Of a stretch of DNA of 64,000 bases, positions 45,128-53,504 are shown in pieces. Position 1 is the stretch's first letter; each line of letters opens with the position of its first letter. The translations under genes were made by a program, and so were the position numbers. This stretch comes from an uncultured Bacilli bacterium (GTDB taxonomy: Bacteria; Bacillota_I; Bacilli_A; RF39; UBA660). The notes under the pieces were generated by a model. The model ran no database searches, was not told the origin of the DNA, and saw nothing but the letters and a program-made list of their open reading frames with translations. The stretch is from positions 1 to 64,000 of the forward strand of contig CAKPFM010000001.1 of NCBI GenBank assembly GCA_934153945.1, read 5' to 3'.

Positions 45128-45814
45128 ATGATTCAATTAATAAAAAAGATATTAAATAAACTATTTGGTAATGGGATGTATTTTGTTGGAAGTAGTGATA
45201 AATTACCTGAACCTTTAAAAAAAGATGAAGAAACTGAATATATACTAAGAAATATGGATGGTGATATAGAAGCAAAAAATAAATTAATAGAACATAACTT
45301 AAGATTAGTAGTATTTTTATCAAAAAAATATGAAAATACAGGAGTAGATTTAGAAGATTTAGTAAGTATAGGAACAATCGGATTGATAAAAGGAATAAGT
45401 ACTTATAAATTAGATAAAAATATTAAACTTGCTACATATGCATCTAGATGTATAGATAATGAAATTTTAATGTTTTTAAGAAAAAATAAAAGAAGAAAAA
45501 CTGAAATAAGTTTTGAAGATAGTTTAAGTTATGATGGAGAAGGAAATGAACTACACTTAGAAGATATATTAGGAACAGATCCAGATGTTGTAACTAAAGG
45601 AATAGAAGAAGAAACTGAAAAGAGTTTATTGCATAATGAGATTACAAAATTAAATAAAAGGGATAAATTAATAATGACTTTAAGATATGGATTATTTAAT
45701 AATGAAGAAATGACGCAAAAAGAAGTAGCTGAATATTTAGGAATTAGTCAATCATATATTTCTAGAATAGAAAAGAAAATTATTAGAAAGATAAAGTCAA
45801 ATGTAAATATTTGA
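45128..45814 (+). CDS. sigE: RNA polymerase sporulation sigma factor SigE
   Basis: 228 residues. The start (to about 25) is the pro-sequence, followed by the family-type MYFVGSSDKLPEPLKKDEE. Region 2 reads LIEHNLRLVVFLSKKYENTG...ATYASRCIDNEILMFLRK, and region 4 is MTQKEVAEYLGISQSYISRIEKK. It directs early mother-cell genes of the spore programme. With spoIIGA it argues that the organism forms, or descends from formers of, endospores. Confidence 0.92.
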   Translation: MIQLIKKILNKLFGNGMYFVGSSDKLPEPLKKDEETEYILRNMDGDIEAKNKLIEHNLRLVVFLSKKYENTGVDLEDLVSIGTIGLIKGISTYKLDKNIKLATYASRCIDNEILMFLRKNKRRKTEISFEDSLSYDGEGNELHLEDILGTDPDVVTKGIEEETEKSLLHNEITKLNKRDKLIMTLRYGLFNNEEMTQKEVAEYLGISQSYISRIEKKIIRKIKSNVNI

Positions 45815-45839
45815 CAAATAGTAAATATAGTGATAGAAT
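45811..45839 (+). promoter_or_regulatory. Sigma-A type promoter inside the sigE end
   Basis: TTGACA at 45811-45816 (overlapping the sigE stop), 17 nt, TAGAAT at 45834-45839 with a TG one base upstream. Confidence 0.72.
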
Positions 45840-45863
45840 AACTCTCCATCAAGGGGGGATAAT

Positions 45864-46367
45864 ATGTTTAGTTTAAAAAGAATAAGAAACAAAAAAAAGA
45901 TCAAGGAATTATTAAAAAATTTAAGTGAAAAAGATTTTATTTACAAAAATGGTAAATTTATAAAAGAAGAAAATGATAAACCAGTAATAATAGATTTAAC
46001 AACATTATCAGATGAAGAATTAATATCAATTCTAAAAAAATATGATTCAATGATTTTAAATCAAAAAAATCAATCCATTATTTTAGAAAGAGCAGAAGAA
46101 GTAAAAAAAATACTATTTAATAGAGTAATAAAAACTATAAAGACTGCTCAACTAATAAGATATATGAATAATAAATACACAATTAATATGTCATATGAAG
46201 AATTATTAGAAATTAATTCTAAATTACAATTTTATATTATGAATATTATATATGATGAAAAATTACTTAAATTAGCTAATGAAATAAATTTAATACTTGA
46301 ATCATATGATGATTTAAATTTAGTTAAAAAGGATAAAAAATATGAAAAAACACGTTTATCAATTTAA
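45864..46367 (+). CDS. Hypothetical protein
   Basis: 167 residues, basic and mostly helical, no membrane segment. AGGGGGG is a strong ribosome site and a promoter lies just upstream. The 3' end overlaps the next gene by 26 nt, in a different frame. I do not recognise the family. Lying directly after sigE it may be linked with sporulation, but it has its own promoter. Confidence 0.6.
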   Translation: MFSLKRIRNKKKIKELLKNLSEKDFIYKNGKFIKEENDKPVIIDLTTLSDEELISILKKYDSMILNQKNQSIILERAEEVKKILFNRVIKTIKTAQLIRYMNNKYTINMSYEELLEINSKLQFYIMNIIYDEKLLKLANEINLILESYDDLNLVKKDKKYEKTRLSI

Positions 46368-47532
46368 TGAATATATAAATAGACATGAATTGTTACAAGA
46401 TATATATCCATTAATACATGAAGAAAATGGAATAAGTGATACTTACGATAAAATAATTAAATATTTAAATATAGATTCTAATAGTTTAACAAACAAAAAA
46501 GTAAATATAGAAATTTTTAATCAAAAAAAGAATATAGAAAATTACTTATTATCTTTTAATTTAGATAAGTTAGATTCTAAAGATGATAGAGAATCTATAA
46601 TTAAAAAATTAGAACTATTAGGAATAAAAGAAAAAAATGTAGATTTAAATGAATTTAAAAACTTTGTTAATATTATTTTATATAATAAAGTTATTTTAAA
46701 TCAATTAAATAATTTAAACATGTATACATATGAAACTGTACAAAAAATATTATTTGACAATAATATAATAGTTAGTGAAAGTATTTTAAGAAATTTTGTA
46801 GATCTATTGAATAGATTATCATTGAGTAATTTAACAGATACAATAAGTAATTTTAATCCTATAAAAAGAACACAATATTATGATGAAAATAATAATATTG
46901 TGTCTAAAATAGTAATGGAAATTGATAAAAATTTATTTTCAACTTTAACAGAATTTTCTGGTGAAATATATGAATCATTAAATTTTATAAATAATGAAGA
47001 AGCTAAAAAATTTCAAGAAGATAATGATATATATGAAGATTTATTAGAAGATGTTGTTAGTTTTATTCATTTTCATGCTGAATCAACTGTTAATGATTGG
47101 TATAACGATTTATCAATAGTTAAATATAAGATGGGTTGTATATATATCAATTATGGTGAAAGATTATTCGTACAAAACATAAAAAATAATTCTAGTATAA
47201 TACCAGAAGAGGTAGATGCTATTATTAATGAATTTAAATATAGAGATATAAATAATGAATTTATTAAGTATGTGGTAAATGAATTAGAACAATTTAAAAA
47301 ATCATTAAATGGAAAAGATATAAGAAAGAAAATAGAAGATTTACCAATATATGATCAAGAAAAAGAAGAATTAACTGAAATGATTAATAAAAGAAACAAT
47401 AGTTTAAAAGAAGTATATAAAATATTAATTGATAAAAATTATGGTAATAATAAAACTATTTTTGTAAAAATAAAAGTCATTAGTGATACACCAATAACTT
47501 TTGAAAAAAGTAATACAATGATATTGAAGTAA
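46342..47532 (+). CDS. Hypothetical protein
   Basis: 396 residues, acidic, helical, no membrane segment and no motif I know. The start ATG lies in the end of the previous gene and has AAAAGGAT upstream, so the pair is coupled. FIHFHAESTVNDWYND (about 237-252) is a distinctive His/Glu/Asp-rich stretch. A role with the preceding gene is likely but undefined. Confidence 0.6.
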   Translation: MKKHVYQFNEYINRHELLQDIYPLIHEENGISDTYDKIIKYLNIDSNSLTNKKVNIEIFNQKKNIENYLLSFNLDKLDSKDDRESIIKKLELLGIKEKNVDLNEFKNFVNIILYNKVILNQLNNLNMYTYETVQKILFDNNIIVSESILRNFVDLLNRLSLSNLTDTISNFNPIKRTQYYDENNNIVSKIVMEIDKNLFSTLTEFSGEIYESLNFINNEEAKKFQEDNDIYEDLLEDVVSFIHFHAESTVNDWYNDLSIVKYKMGCIYINYGERLFVQNIKNNSSIIPEEVDAIINEFKYRDINNEFIKYVVNELEQFKKSLNGKDIRKKIEDLPIYDQEKEELTEMINKRNNSLKEVYKILIDKNYGNNKTIFVKIKVISDTPITFEKSNTMILK

Positions 47533-47576
47533 TAAAAATTATTTGGTATAATTAAATCTATGATAGAGGTGTTTGT

Positions 47577-47879
47577 ATGGATTTAATTGTACTTGTAATT
47601 TTACTTATTATAATATTAATATGGTTTAAAGATTTTCATAATATGGTATATTTTTTAGGAATAGCAGAAATATTCTTTAGAATAATGCATTTTATTGGAG
47701 ATAATTTAGGAATTAAAGAAGTTAACAATGTTATAAATAAATATATTCCATCATCTTTATTTGAAATATTAGCTAAATATTCAAATGGATTACTTTATAT
47801 TATATTAAGTTGGGGTTTGGTAATATGTTTTATTGTATTAGAAGTAAATTTAATAAAGTATTTCTTTAAGAGGCATTAA
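47577..47879 (+). CDS. Small membrane protein upstream of the OLE RNA
   Basis: 100 residues, with three hydrophobic stretches (1-17, 20-42 and 70-95). GAGGTG precedes the start. It ends in a terminator that overlaps its stop codon. Not recognised. Confidence 0.6.
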   Translation: MDLIVLVILLIIILIWFKDFHNMVYFLGIAEIFFRIMHFIGDNLGIKEVNNVINKYIPSSLFEILAKYSNGLLYIILSWGLVICFIVLEVNLIKYFFKRH

Positions 47880-47888
47880 GCCTTTTAA
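47868..47888 (+). terminator. Short terminator before the OLE RNA
   Basis: A 7-bp stem (47868-47874 with 47880-47886, one G-U pair) ends in TTTT. It separates the small membrane protein gene from the RNA gene promoter. Confidence 0.6.
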
Positions 47889-47889
47889 T

Positions 47890-47918
47890 TTGACAAAATA
47901 GGAATTTTATTGTATATA
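47890..47918 (+). promoter_or_regulatory. Promoter of the OLE RNA
   Basis: TTGACA at 47890-47895, 17 nt, TATATA at 47913-47918. Transcription should start near 47925. Confidence 0.78.
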
Positions 47919-47924
47919 TATGTA

Positions 47925-48543
47925 TATAAATTATTGATGGCACATTATTCTAGTCAATAATATTTATTATGAGGGTGGAGATAAATGGCCACTAAAGAGC
48001 ACATCTGTGAAACTTCTGGTGCTTGCTTCTTACGCCCAGTTTGGGGTGAGTGCTGGGAACGAGAATAACGGGCAACCGTAATGGCATGCGTAACTGACCC
48101 GGTATTCGTGGAGACCTATCATTGTTAATAGCCTATACACTTATTAGTTGATGGACTATTAACGATCTAGGATTGAACCTACTATGTGGGGTAACTTACG
48201 AGTAGCGTAGCTTGTCTTGAGTGAAAATATGGGAATAAATGACAGATAAAATTGTTTTGGCCAAAATAATTTTATTATTGCTTTTTGAAACTGTTTTTGC
48301 AAAAAAGAATTAATAATAAATAATTGGTGAGGAAATCTCCTAGGGTGTAAATTAATATAGGATTGCAGTGCGTACTCAGTGGCAATCAAGCCATATAGTT
48401 GGAGACAACATATTCATTTTTTTAAAGGGGAACCGCTTTACTGGTAACGGGAAGTAAAAATGAGGGAAATCCTGCTTGACCTAAGGCGTAAAGTTAACTA
48501 TATTAATAGCCATATAATTTATTGGGTTTTAAACCTTTTTTCT
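47925..48543 (+). ncRNA. OLE (ornate, large, extremophilic) RNA
   Basis: About 620 nt without a coding frame, much richer in G and C than its surroundings, between a consensus promoter and a terminator (48525-48543). That size is close to the roughly 610 nt of the Bacillus halodurans OLE RNA. Stems visible: ATTATTGA with TCAATAAT near the 5' end (about 47932-47970), GTTAATAG with CTATTAAC (about 48125-48162). The conserved-looking block lies at about 47972-48120. The gene directly downstream looks like OapA, the membrane protein that binds OLE RNA and is encoded next to it in known cases. The complex is tied to growth under cold, alcohol or metal-ion stress. I identify it from layout, size and the neighbour; a covariance-model search would settle it. 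Confidence 0.85.
48525..48543 (+). terminator. 3' end of the OLE RNA
   Basis: GGTTT-T-AAACC hairpin followed by TTTTTT; the oapA ribosome site follows at 48548. Confidence 0.65.
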
Positions 48544-48557
48544 TTATAAGGAGAATT

Positions 48558-49142
48558 ATGAAAAATAAAGATGATCTGAAAAACATAAAAAAAGAATTGA
48601 ATAAAAAAAAGAAAGAATTAGTAGATAAAAAGTGGATTTTTAAAATAGTAATAATGACGTTTATAATTTCATTAACCTTTTCACTTTTATCTGAAACTAC
48701 AATACCAAAAGTAAATATAGTGCTTGGTATATTAATATTAATTTTATTTATAGGAATTGGTATTTTATTCGATATTATTGGTGTAGCTATAACATCTAGT
48801 GACGAAGCTCCATTTCATTCTATGAATTCACGTAAAGTTAAAGGAGCTGATATAGCTGTATTGTTAAAGCAAAATGCTGATAAAATGTCATCATTTTGTA
48901 ATGATGTTGTAGGTGATATATGTGGTATTGTTTCTGGTACTGCAGCAAGTATTATAGCTGTATCTATTGCAGGTACATTTAATACTGATAGTTTTATTAC
49001 TATGTTGTTAGTTACTGCAATAGTGGCATCTCTTACAATAGGTGGTAAGGCCATTGGTAAAAGTTTTGCTATTAATAAAAGTAATTATATATTATATGAA
49101 GTAGCAAAATTAATATCAAAATTTTATAAGATAAAAAAGTAA
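48558..49142 (+). CDS. oapA: OLE-associated membrane protein OapA
   Basis: 194 residues from ATG at 48558, with AAGGAG at 48548-48553. A charged, Lys-rich head (1-30) is followed by three or four membrane helices. The stretch FDIIGVAITSSDEAPFHSM and then NADKMSSFCNDVVGDICGIV is what I recall as characteristic of OapA. OapA binds OLE RNA and holds it at the membrane. It may be read from the OLE promoter by passage through the terminator, since no other promoter is seen. Confidence 0.85.
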   Translation: MKNKDDLKNIKKELNKKKKELVDKKWIFKIVIMTFIISLTFSLLSETTIPKVNIVLGILILILFIGIGILFDIIGVAITSSDEAPFHSMNSRKVKGADIAVLLKQNADKMSSFCNDVVGDICGIVSGTAASIIAVSIAGTFNTDSFITMLLVTAIVASLTIGGKAIGKSFAINKSNYILYEVAKLISKFYKIKK

Positions 49143-49168
49143 TACAGTTTAAAAACTGTATTTTTTTT
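49141..49168 (+). terminator. oapA terminator (duplicated at 57823-57850)
   Basis: ATACAGTTT and AAACTGTAT form a perfect stem followed by eight T. An identical copy ends the cation efflux gene at 57823-57850, as part of the duplicated cassette. Confidence 0.88.
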
Positions 49169-49222
49169 GACAAAATTTTTAAATTTAAAATGTTAGTATA
49201 TAAAACATTTAAGGAGGAAATT

Positions 49223-50107
49223 ATGAATTATTATGAAAATATAAAAGAAGAATTAATAAATAATGAAGTATATAAAAAAGTCAAAGATTATAGTAAAAAT
49301 AGAAGTGACTTGAAAACTTATTATAATGTAGGAAAAATGTTAAGTGAAGCAGGGAAACATTATGGAGAAGGAATAATTAAAAAATATTCAATTCAACTTA
49401 TACAAGAAATAGATAAAAAATTTAATACTACTAATTTAAAAAGAATGAGACAATTTTATTGGATGATAGAAAAAGGTGCGCCACTGGTGCACCAATTGTC
49501 ATGGAGCCATTATATTGAATTACTCTCGATTAAGGATAATAATAAGGTTAGATATTATATAGAAATATGCATAGAACAAAATTTAAGTAAAAGAGAATTA
49601 AGAAATAGGATAAAAAATAATGAATATGAGAGATTAGATAATAGTACGAAAGAAAAATTAAAGAATGAAGAAAAGTTACAAGTACAAGATTTAGTAAAGA
49701 ATCCTATAATATTAAAAACAAATAAAGAAATAATAAAAGAAAAAGCATTACAACAATTGATATTAGAAGATATACCATCATTTTTAAAAGAATTAGGTAA
49801 TGGATTTAGTTTTATAGATAATGAATATAAAATAAAAATAGGAAATAACTACAATTATATAGATTTATTACTATATAACATTACTTATAATTGCTATGTA
49901 GTAATAGAAATAAAAGTAACGGAGTTAAAAAAAGAACATATAGGACAAATAGAAACATATATGAACTATATAGATAAGAATTTAAAAACAATAAATCAAG
50001 ATAAAACAATAGGAATAATTATAACTAAAAAAGATAATAAATTTATAATGGAATATTGTAGTGATAAAAGAATACTAAATACAACATATGAGTTACAAGG
50101 AGTATAG
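49223..50107 (+). CDS. DUF1016/YhcG-family PD-(D/E)XK nuclease, copy 1
   Basis: 294 residues from ATG at 49223 (AAGGAGG at 49211). The N-terminal DUF1016_N helical domain (1-120) has the family stretch LSWSHYIELL. The C-terminal PD-(D/E)XK nuclease domain (about 170-290) has YIDLLLYN then VVIEIK, giving Asp and Glu-x-Lys. Residues 1-52 and about 126-294 are nearly identical to the other copies; the middle is divergent. Bases 49475-49493 form a perfect 9-bp palindrome coding residues 85-91 just before LSWSHY. The end of the gene (ELQGV) encodes AAGGAG, the ribosome site of copy 2. Confidence 0.9.
   Translation: MNYYENIKEELINNEVYKKVKDYSKNRSDLKTYYNVGKMLSEAGKHYGEGIIKKYSIQLIQEIDKKFNTTNLKRMRQFYWMIEKGAPLVHQLSWSHYIELLSIKDNNKVRYYIEICIEQNLSKRELRNRIKNNEYERLDNSTKEKLKNEEKLQVQDLVKNPIILKTNKEIIKEKALQQLILEDIPSFLKELGNGFSFIDNEYKIKIGNNYNYIDLLLYNITYNCYVVIEIKVTELKKEHIGQIETYMNYIDKNLKTINQDKTIGIIITKKDNKFIMEYCSDKRILNTTYELQGV
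49475..49493 (+). repeat. Palindrome in nuclease copy 1
   Basis: GGTGCGCCA-C-TGGTGCACC: nine pairs (one G-U) and a one-base centre, at codons 85-91. Confidence 0.85.
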
Positions 50108-50111
50108 AAAT

Positions 50112-51002
50112 ATGAATTATTATGAAAATATAAAAGAAGAATTAATAAGTAATGAAGTATATAAAAAAATCAAAGATTATAGTAAAAATAAGAATGATTT
50201 AAAGACATACTATAATGTAGGAAAAATGTTAAGTGAAGCAGGAAGACATTATGGAGAAGGTATTATAAAAGAATATTCTAAAAAATTAACAAGTGAATTA
50301 GGAAAAGGATATAGCGAAAGAAATTTAAGAAACATGCGTCAATTTTTTAATTTATATCATAAACAAAAATGGCAGACGTTGTCTGCCAAATTATCCTGGA
50401 GTCATTATTCAGAATTACTGTCGATTAATGATATTAATAAAATAAATTATTATATAAAAATAATAGAAGAACAAAATTTATCAGTAAGAGAACTAAGAAA
50501 TAAAATAAAAAATAATGAATATGAAAGATTAGATAAAAAAACAAAAGAAAAATTAAAGAAAGAAGAAAAGTTACAAGTACAAGATTTAGTAAAGAATCCT
50601 ATCATATTAAAAACAAATAAAGAAATAATAAAAGAAAAGGCATTACAACAATTGATATTAGAAGATATGAGTAGTTTTCTAAAAGAATTAGGTAATGGAT
50701 TTAGTTATATTGATAATGAATATAAAATAAAAATAGGAAATAACTATAATTATATAGACTTATTATTATTTAATTACATATATAATTGTTTTATAGTTAT
50801 TGAATTAAAAATAACAGAATTAAAAAAAGAACATATAGGACAAATAGAAACATATATGAACTATATAGATAAAAATTTAAAAACAATAAATCAAGATAAA
50901 ACAATAGGAATAATTATAACAAAAAAAGATAATAAATTTATAATGGAATATTGTAGCGATAAAAGAATACTAAATACAACATATGAATTACAAGAAGTAT
51001 AA
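50112..51002 (+). CDS. DUF1016/YhcG-family PD-(D/E)XK nuclease, copy 2
   Basis: 296 residues from ATG at 50112; its ribosome site AAGGAG (50097-50102) lies inside copy 1. Same domains as copy 1, with YIDLLLFN and VIELK at the active site. The middle (about 53-125) differs strongly and reads KWQTLSAKLSWSHYSELL at the motif. It ends ELQEV where the others end ELQGV. The palindrome at 50370-50388 is perfect, although its sequence is unlike that of copy 1. Confidence 0.9.
   Translation: MNYYENIKEELISNEVYKKIKDYSKNKNDLKTYYNVGKMLSEAGRHYGEGIIKEYSKKLTSELGKGYSERNLRNMRQFFNLYHKQKWQTLSAKLSWSHYSELLSINDINKINYYIKIIEEQNLSVRELRNKIKNNEYERLDKKTKEKLKKEEKLQVQDLVKNPIILKTNKEIIKEKALQQLILEDMSSFLKELGNGFSYIDNEYKIKIGNNYNYIDLLLFNYIYNCFIVIELKITELKKEHIGQIETYMNYIDKNLKTINQDKTIGIIITKKDNKFIMEYCSDKRILNTTYELQEV
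50370..50388 (+). repeat. Palindrome in nuclease copy 2
   Basis: TGGCAGACG-T-TGTCTGCCA: nine pairs (one G-U next to the centre), directly before the LSWSHY codons. Confidence 0.85.
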
Positions 51003-51038
51003 AAATTATAAAACTATAAAAAGGTCTAATTTATAGGC

Positions 51039-51290
51039 CTAAAAATATACTTCTTCCTTTTCTAATTTTAAATTACCACCAACTTTATCATCAAATTCAT
51101 CTAGGAAATCATAAAAAGCTTCACCATCAAAATAATTAATATTATTTAAATTAATGAGTATATTTTTTATTCCATATTCTTGAATAATATAATACATTTT
51201 TTTTCTTAATGTATAAATATTTCTTTTGTTAATTTTTCCTTCCAAATAAATTGATAATAAACCTTTATTATATACAATATCTTTTATCAT
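51039..51290 (-). CDS. STAS-domain-like protein
   Basis: 83 residues from the ATG complementary to 51288-51290 (GGTGAAATTT upstream). The fold order is that of anti-sigma factor antagonists such as SpoIIAA: LLSIYLEGKINKRNIYTLRKKM, then IKNILINLNNINYFDGEAFYDFLDEF. The normal phosphorylation site DSSG is replaced by DGEA, so Ser phosphorylation is not possible there. It stands alone, opposite to its neighbours, without a kinase partner. Confidence 0.6.
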   Translation of the reverse strand: MIKDIVYNKGLLSIYLEGKINKRNIYTLRKKMYYIIQEYGIKNILINLNNINYFDGEAFYDFLDEFDDKVGGNLKLEKEEVYF

Positions 51291-51420
51291 AAATTTCACC
51301 ATCAGTAATATAACACATTTAAGAATTAAAAATAACGATTTCGACAAAACAAGTTATATTTAGAAAAAATAAGGAAAAATATCATAAAATGTGATATAAT
51401 TTTCGTATGGAGTGATACTT

Positions 51421-52737
51421 ATGAATCTTATCAGTATATTAATTGGTAAAATAATAATCTTTTTAGGTAAAATTTTTAAAAGAGGAAGTTCCTTACCAGG
51501 AGTAATTGTTTTAAAAATAAATAAAAGAATATTTAAATATTTTAAGCTACCTAAAAATGTAATAGCAGTAACAGGAAGTAGTGGTAAAGGAAGTACATCT
51601 TCTATGATTGCTTCTATTTTAAGAGATAATGGATATACAGTAGCTCATAATAAAAATGGCTCAAATTTAATATTTGGTATTCTAACTTTATTACTAGAAA
51701 ATACTAAATTAAATGGAACAATAGATGCAGATTATTTAGTATATGAAGTAGATGAAAGATATACTAAATATGTTTTTAAAGAAGTAAAACCAAATTATGT
51801 TGTAATAACAAATATAACAAGAGATCAACCGCCTAGACAAGGTAATACAGATATAGTCGCAAATTCTATTATAAATGGCTTAACAAATGATATGCATTTA
51901 ATATTAAATGGTGATGATCCAATTCTAAGACAATTTGTAGATAAAAATGATGTAACATACTATGGAATTGATAAAAATAAATACTCATATAAACAATCTA
52001 AATTCCAAAGCTTAAATGTAACATATTGTCCAAAATGTCATAATAAATTAGAATATAACTATTATCACTTTGAAGATAGTGGTGACTACTATTGTCCAAA
52101 ATGTAATTTTAAAAGACCAAATATAGACTATTTAGTAACTAAAATAAACTATAATAAATCAATGATAGAAATAGACGATATAGAACTTAATATTCCATAT
52201 AATATACTATTTGCAGTAAACAATGTAGCAGCTTCTTACACTATGTGTTCAATCTTAAAACTAGACAAAAATAACATAGCTTCATCAATTAATAAATTAT
52301 ATAAAAATAAAAAAATATTTAATGAATATCCATATAAAAATAGAAAAGTAACAGTATTAAATAATAAAAATGAAAATTCATCAACTTTTAATCAATCATT
52401 ACTATATGTAAGTAGATTTAATAATAAAAAAACAATTCTAATAGGATGGAAAGAAATATCAAGAAGATACAATTTTGATGATATATCATGGTTATATGAT
52501 ATCGATTTTGAAATATTAAAAAGTGATTTAATAGAAAAGATAGTATGTGTTGGAATAAATAAATATGATATTGCAACCCGTATAAAATATGCTGGACTAG
52601 AAAATAAGATAGTAGTTTTTTCAAATTTGATAGAAGCAACAAATTATATAAAAGATAAAACAAAAGAAGATATATATGCTATAGTAAATTTTGATTATGT
52701 AAAACCATTTAATGAATTAATGAATGAAGGTGATTAA
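51421..52737 (+). CDS. murT: Lipid II isoglutaminyl synthase, MurT subunit
   Basis: 438 residues from ATG at 51421 (TGGAG upstream). A Mur-ligase-like enzyme that, with GatD, amidates D-Glu of lipid II. A hydrophobic start is followed by the ATP loop AVTGSSGKGSTSSMI, EVDERYTKYVFKEVKPNYVVITNITRDQ, and a Cys4 zinc ribbon (CPKCHNKL...YYCPKCNF) that is characteristic of MurT. The C-terminal DUF1727 domain follows from about 300. gatD begins directly after the stop. TATAAT near 51395 is the likely -10. Confidence 0.92.
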   Translation: MNLISILIGKIIIFLGKIFKRGSSLPGVIVLKINKRIFKYFKLPKNVIAVTGSSGKGSTSSMIASILRDNGYTVAHNKNGSNLIFGILTLLLENTKLNGTIDADYLVYEVDERYTKYVFKEVKPNYVVITNITRDQPPRQGNTDIVANSIINGLTNDMHLILNGDDPILRQFVDKNDVTYYGIDKNKYSYKQSKFQSLNVTYCPKCHNKLEYNYYHFEDSGDYYCPKCNFKRPNIDYLVTKINYNKSMIEIDDIELNIPYNILFAVNNVAASYTMCSILKLDKNNIASSINKLYKNKKIFNEYPYKNRKVTVLNNKNENSSTFNQSLLYVSRFNNKKTILIGWKEISRRYNFDDISWLYDIDFEILKSDLIEKIVCVGINKYDIATRIKYAGLENKIVVFSNLIEATNYIKDKTKEDIYAIVNFDYVKPFNELMNEGD

Positions 52738-53448
52738 ATGAAAATAAATATTTTATATTTATATTATGATATTTTAAATTTATATGGTGAAAGTGGTAAT
52801 ATAAAAGCTCTAAAATATTATTTTGAATCACTTGGTATAGATACTCATATAAAATTTACAACATTAAATGAAGAAATAAATTTAAAAAATATTGATTTAA
52901 TATATTTAGGAATGGGTAGTGAAAATAATCAATTACTAGTATTAAAACATCTAAAAAAATATAAAAAAGAATTAGAAAAATATATTCTAAATTATGGATT
53001 TGTTTTATCTACCGGAAATTCATTTGAACTATTTGGAAAAACTTTAGATAAAGAAAAAGGATTAGATATATTTGAATATAAATCAAAAAAAGAAGACTAT
53101 CGTATAGTAGATGAAGCACTATATAAAACACCTCTAATAAATAAATATATATTAGGATTTACAAATAGAAATAGTGTACTAATAAGTAATGAAAATAATT
53201 TGTTTGAAGTAATAAAAGGAGTAGGTAATACTCCTAGTGATACAAAAGAAGGTTTCACTAAATATAATTTTTATGGAACGTATTTAGTAGGACCTATCTT
53301 AATACGAAATCCAGAATTCCTAAGATACTTATGTAATAAAATAATTAAAGAAAAAGATTCAAATTTTAAAATAAAAAAAGTTAATTTAAAACTAGAAGAA
53401 AATGCTTATCAAGAATTTATGAAAAATTATTATTCAGATGTAAAATGA
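52738..53448 (+). CDS. gatD: GatD-like glutamine amidotransferase subunit lacking catalytic Cys and His
   Basis: 236 residues. Position after murT, the start LYYDILNLYGESGNIKALKYY and the fold match GatD, which releases ammonia from glutamine for MurT. The nucleophile loop, normally CGGYQLLG (Cys94 in S. aureus), reads STGNSFELFG (91-100), and the His region, normally GTYLHGP, reads GTYLVGP (180-186). The only Cys of the protein (199) is elsewhere. It should therefore be unable to use glutamine and may serve as a structural partner. Confidence 0.85.
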   Translation: MKINILYLYYDILNLYGESGNIKALKYYFESLGIDTHIKFTTLNEEINLKNIDLIYLGMGSENNQLLVLKHLKKYKKELEKYILNYGFVLSTGNSFELFGKTLDKEKGLDIFEYKSKKEDYRIVDEALYKTPLINKYILGFTNRNSVLISNENNLFEVIKGVGNTPSDTKEGFTKYNFYGTYLVGPILIRNPEFLRYLCNKIIKEKDSNFKIKKVNLKLEENAYQEFMKNYYSDVK

Positions 53449-53464
53449 CTTAAAGTCATTTTTT
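53442..53464 (+). terminator. Terminator after gatD
   Basis: AATGACT-TAA-AGTCATT with T run overlaps the gatD stop; TATAAT at about 53483 starts the next gene. Confidence 0.75.
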
Positions 53465-53504
53465 AAATATTTAAAATATGTTATAATCATAAAGAGGGTA
53501 GTTT

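Larger units (their letters stand above)
49137..51002 (+). repeat. DUF1016 cassette A (direct repeat of 57819-59678)
   Basis: The repeat begins at AAGTAA, the last codon and stop of oapA, and includes the terminator, about 50 nt of leader with a TTGACA box, the ribosome site and two DUF1016 genes. Cassette B begins at the same point of the cation efflux gene. The leaders differ by about two bases. Confidence 0.85.

Noticed and set aside
47925..48543. tmRNA, RNase P RNA or a group II intron
   Set aside because: No tRNA-like ends or tag frame, no RNase P core, no intron-encoded protein; the following OapA-like gene fits OLE better.
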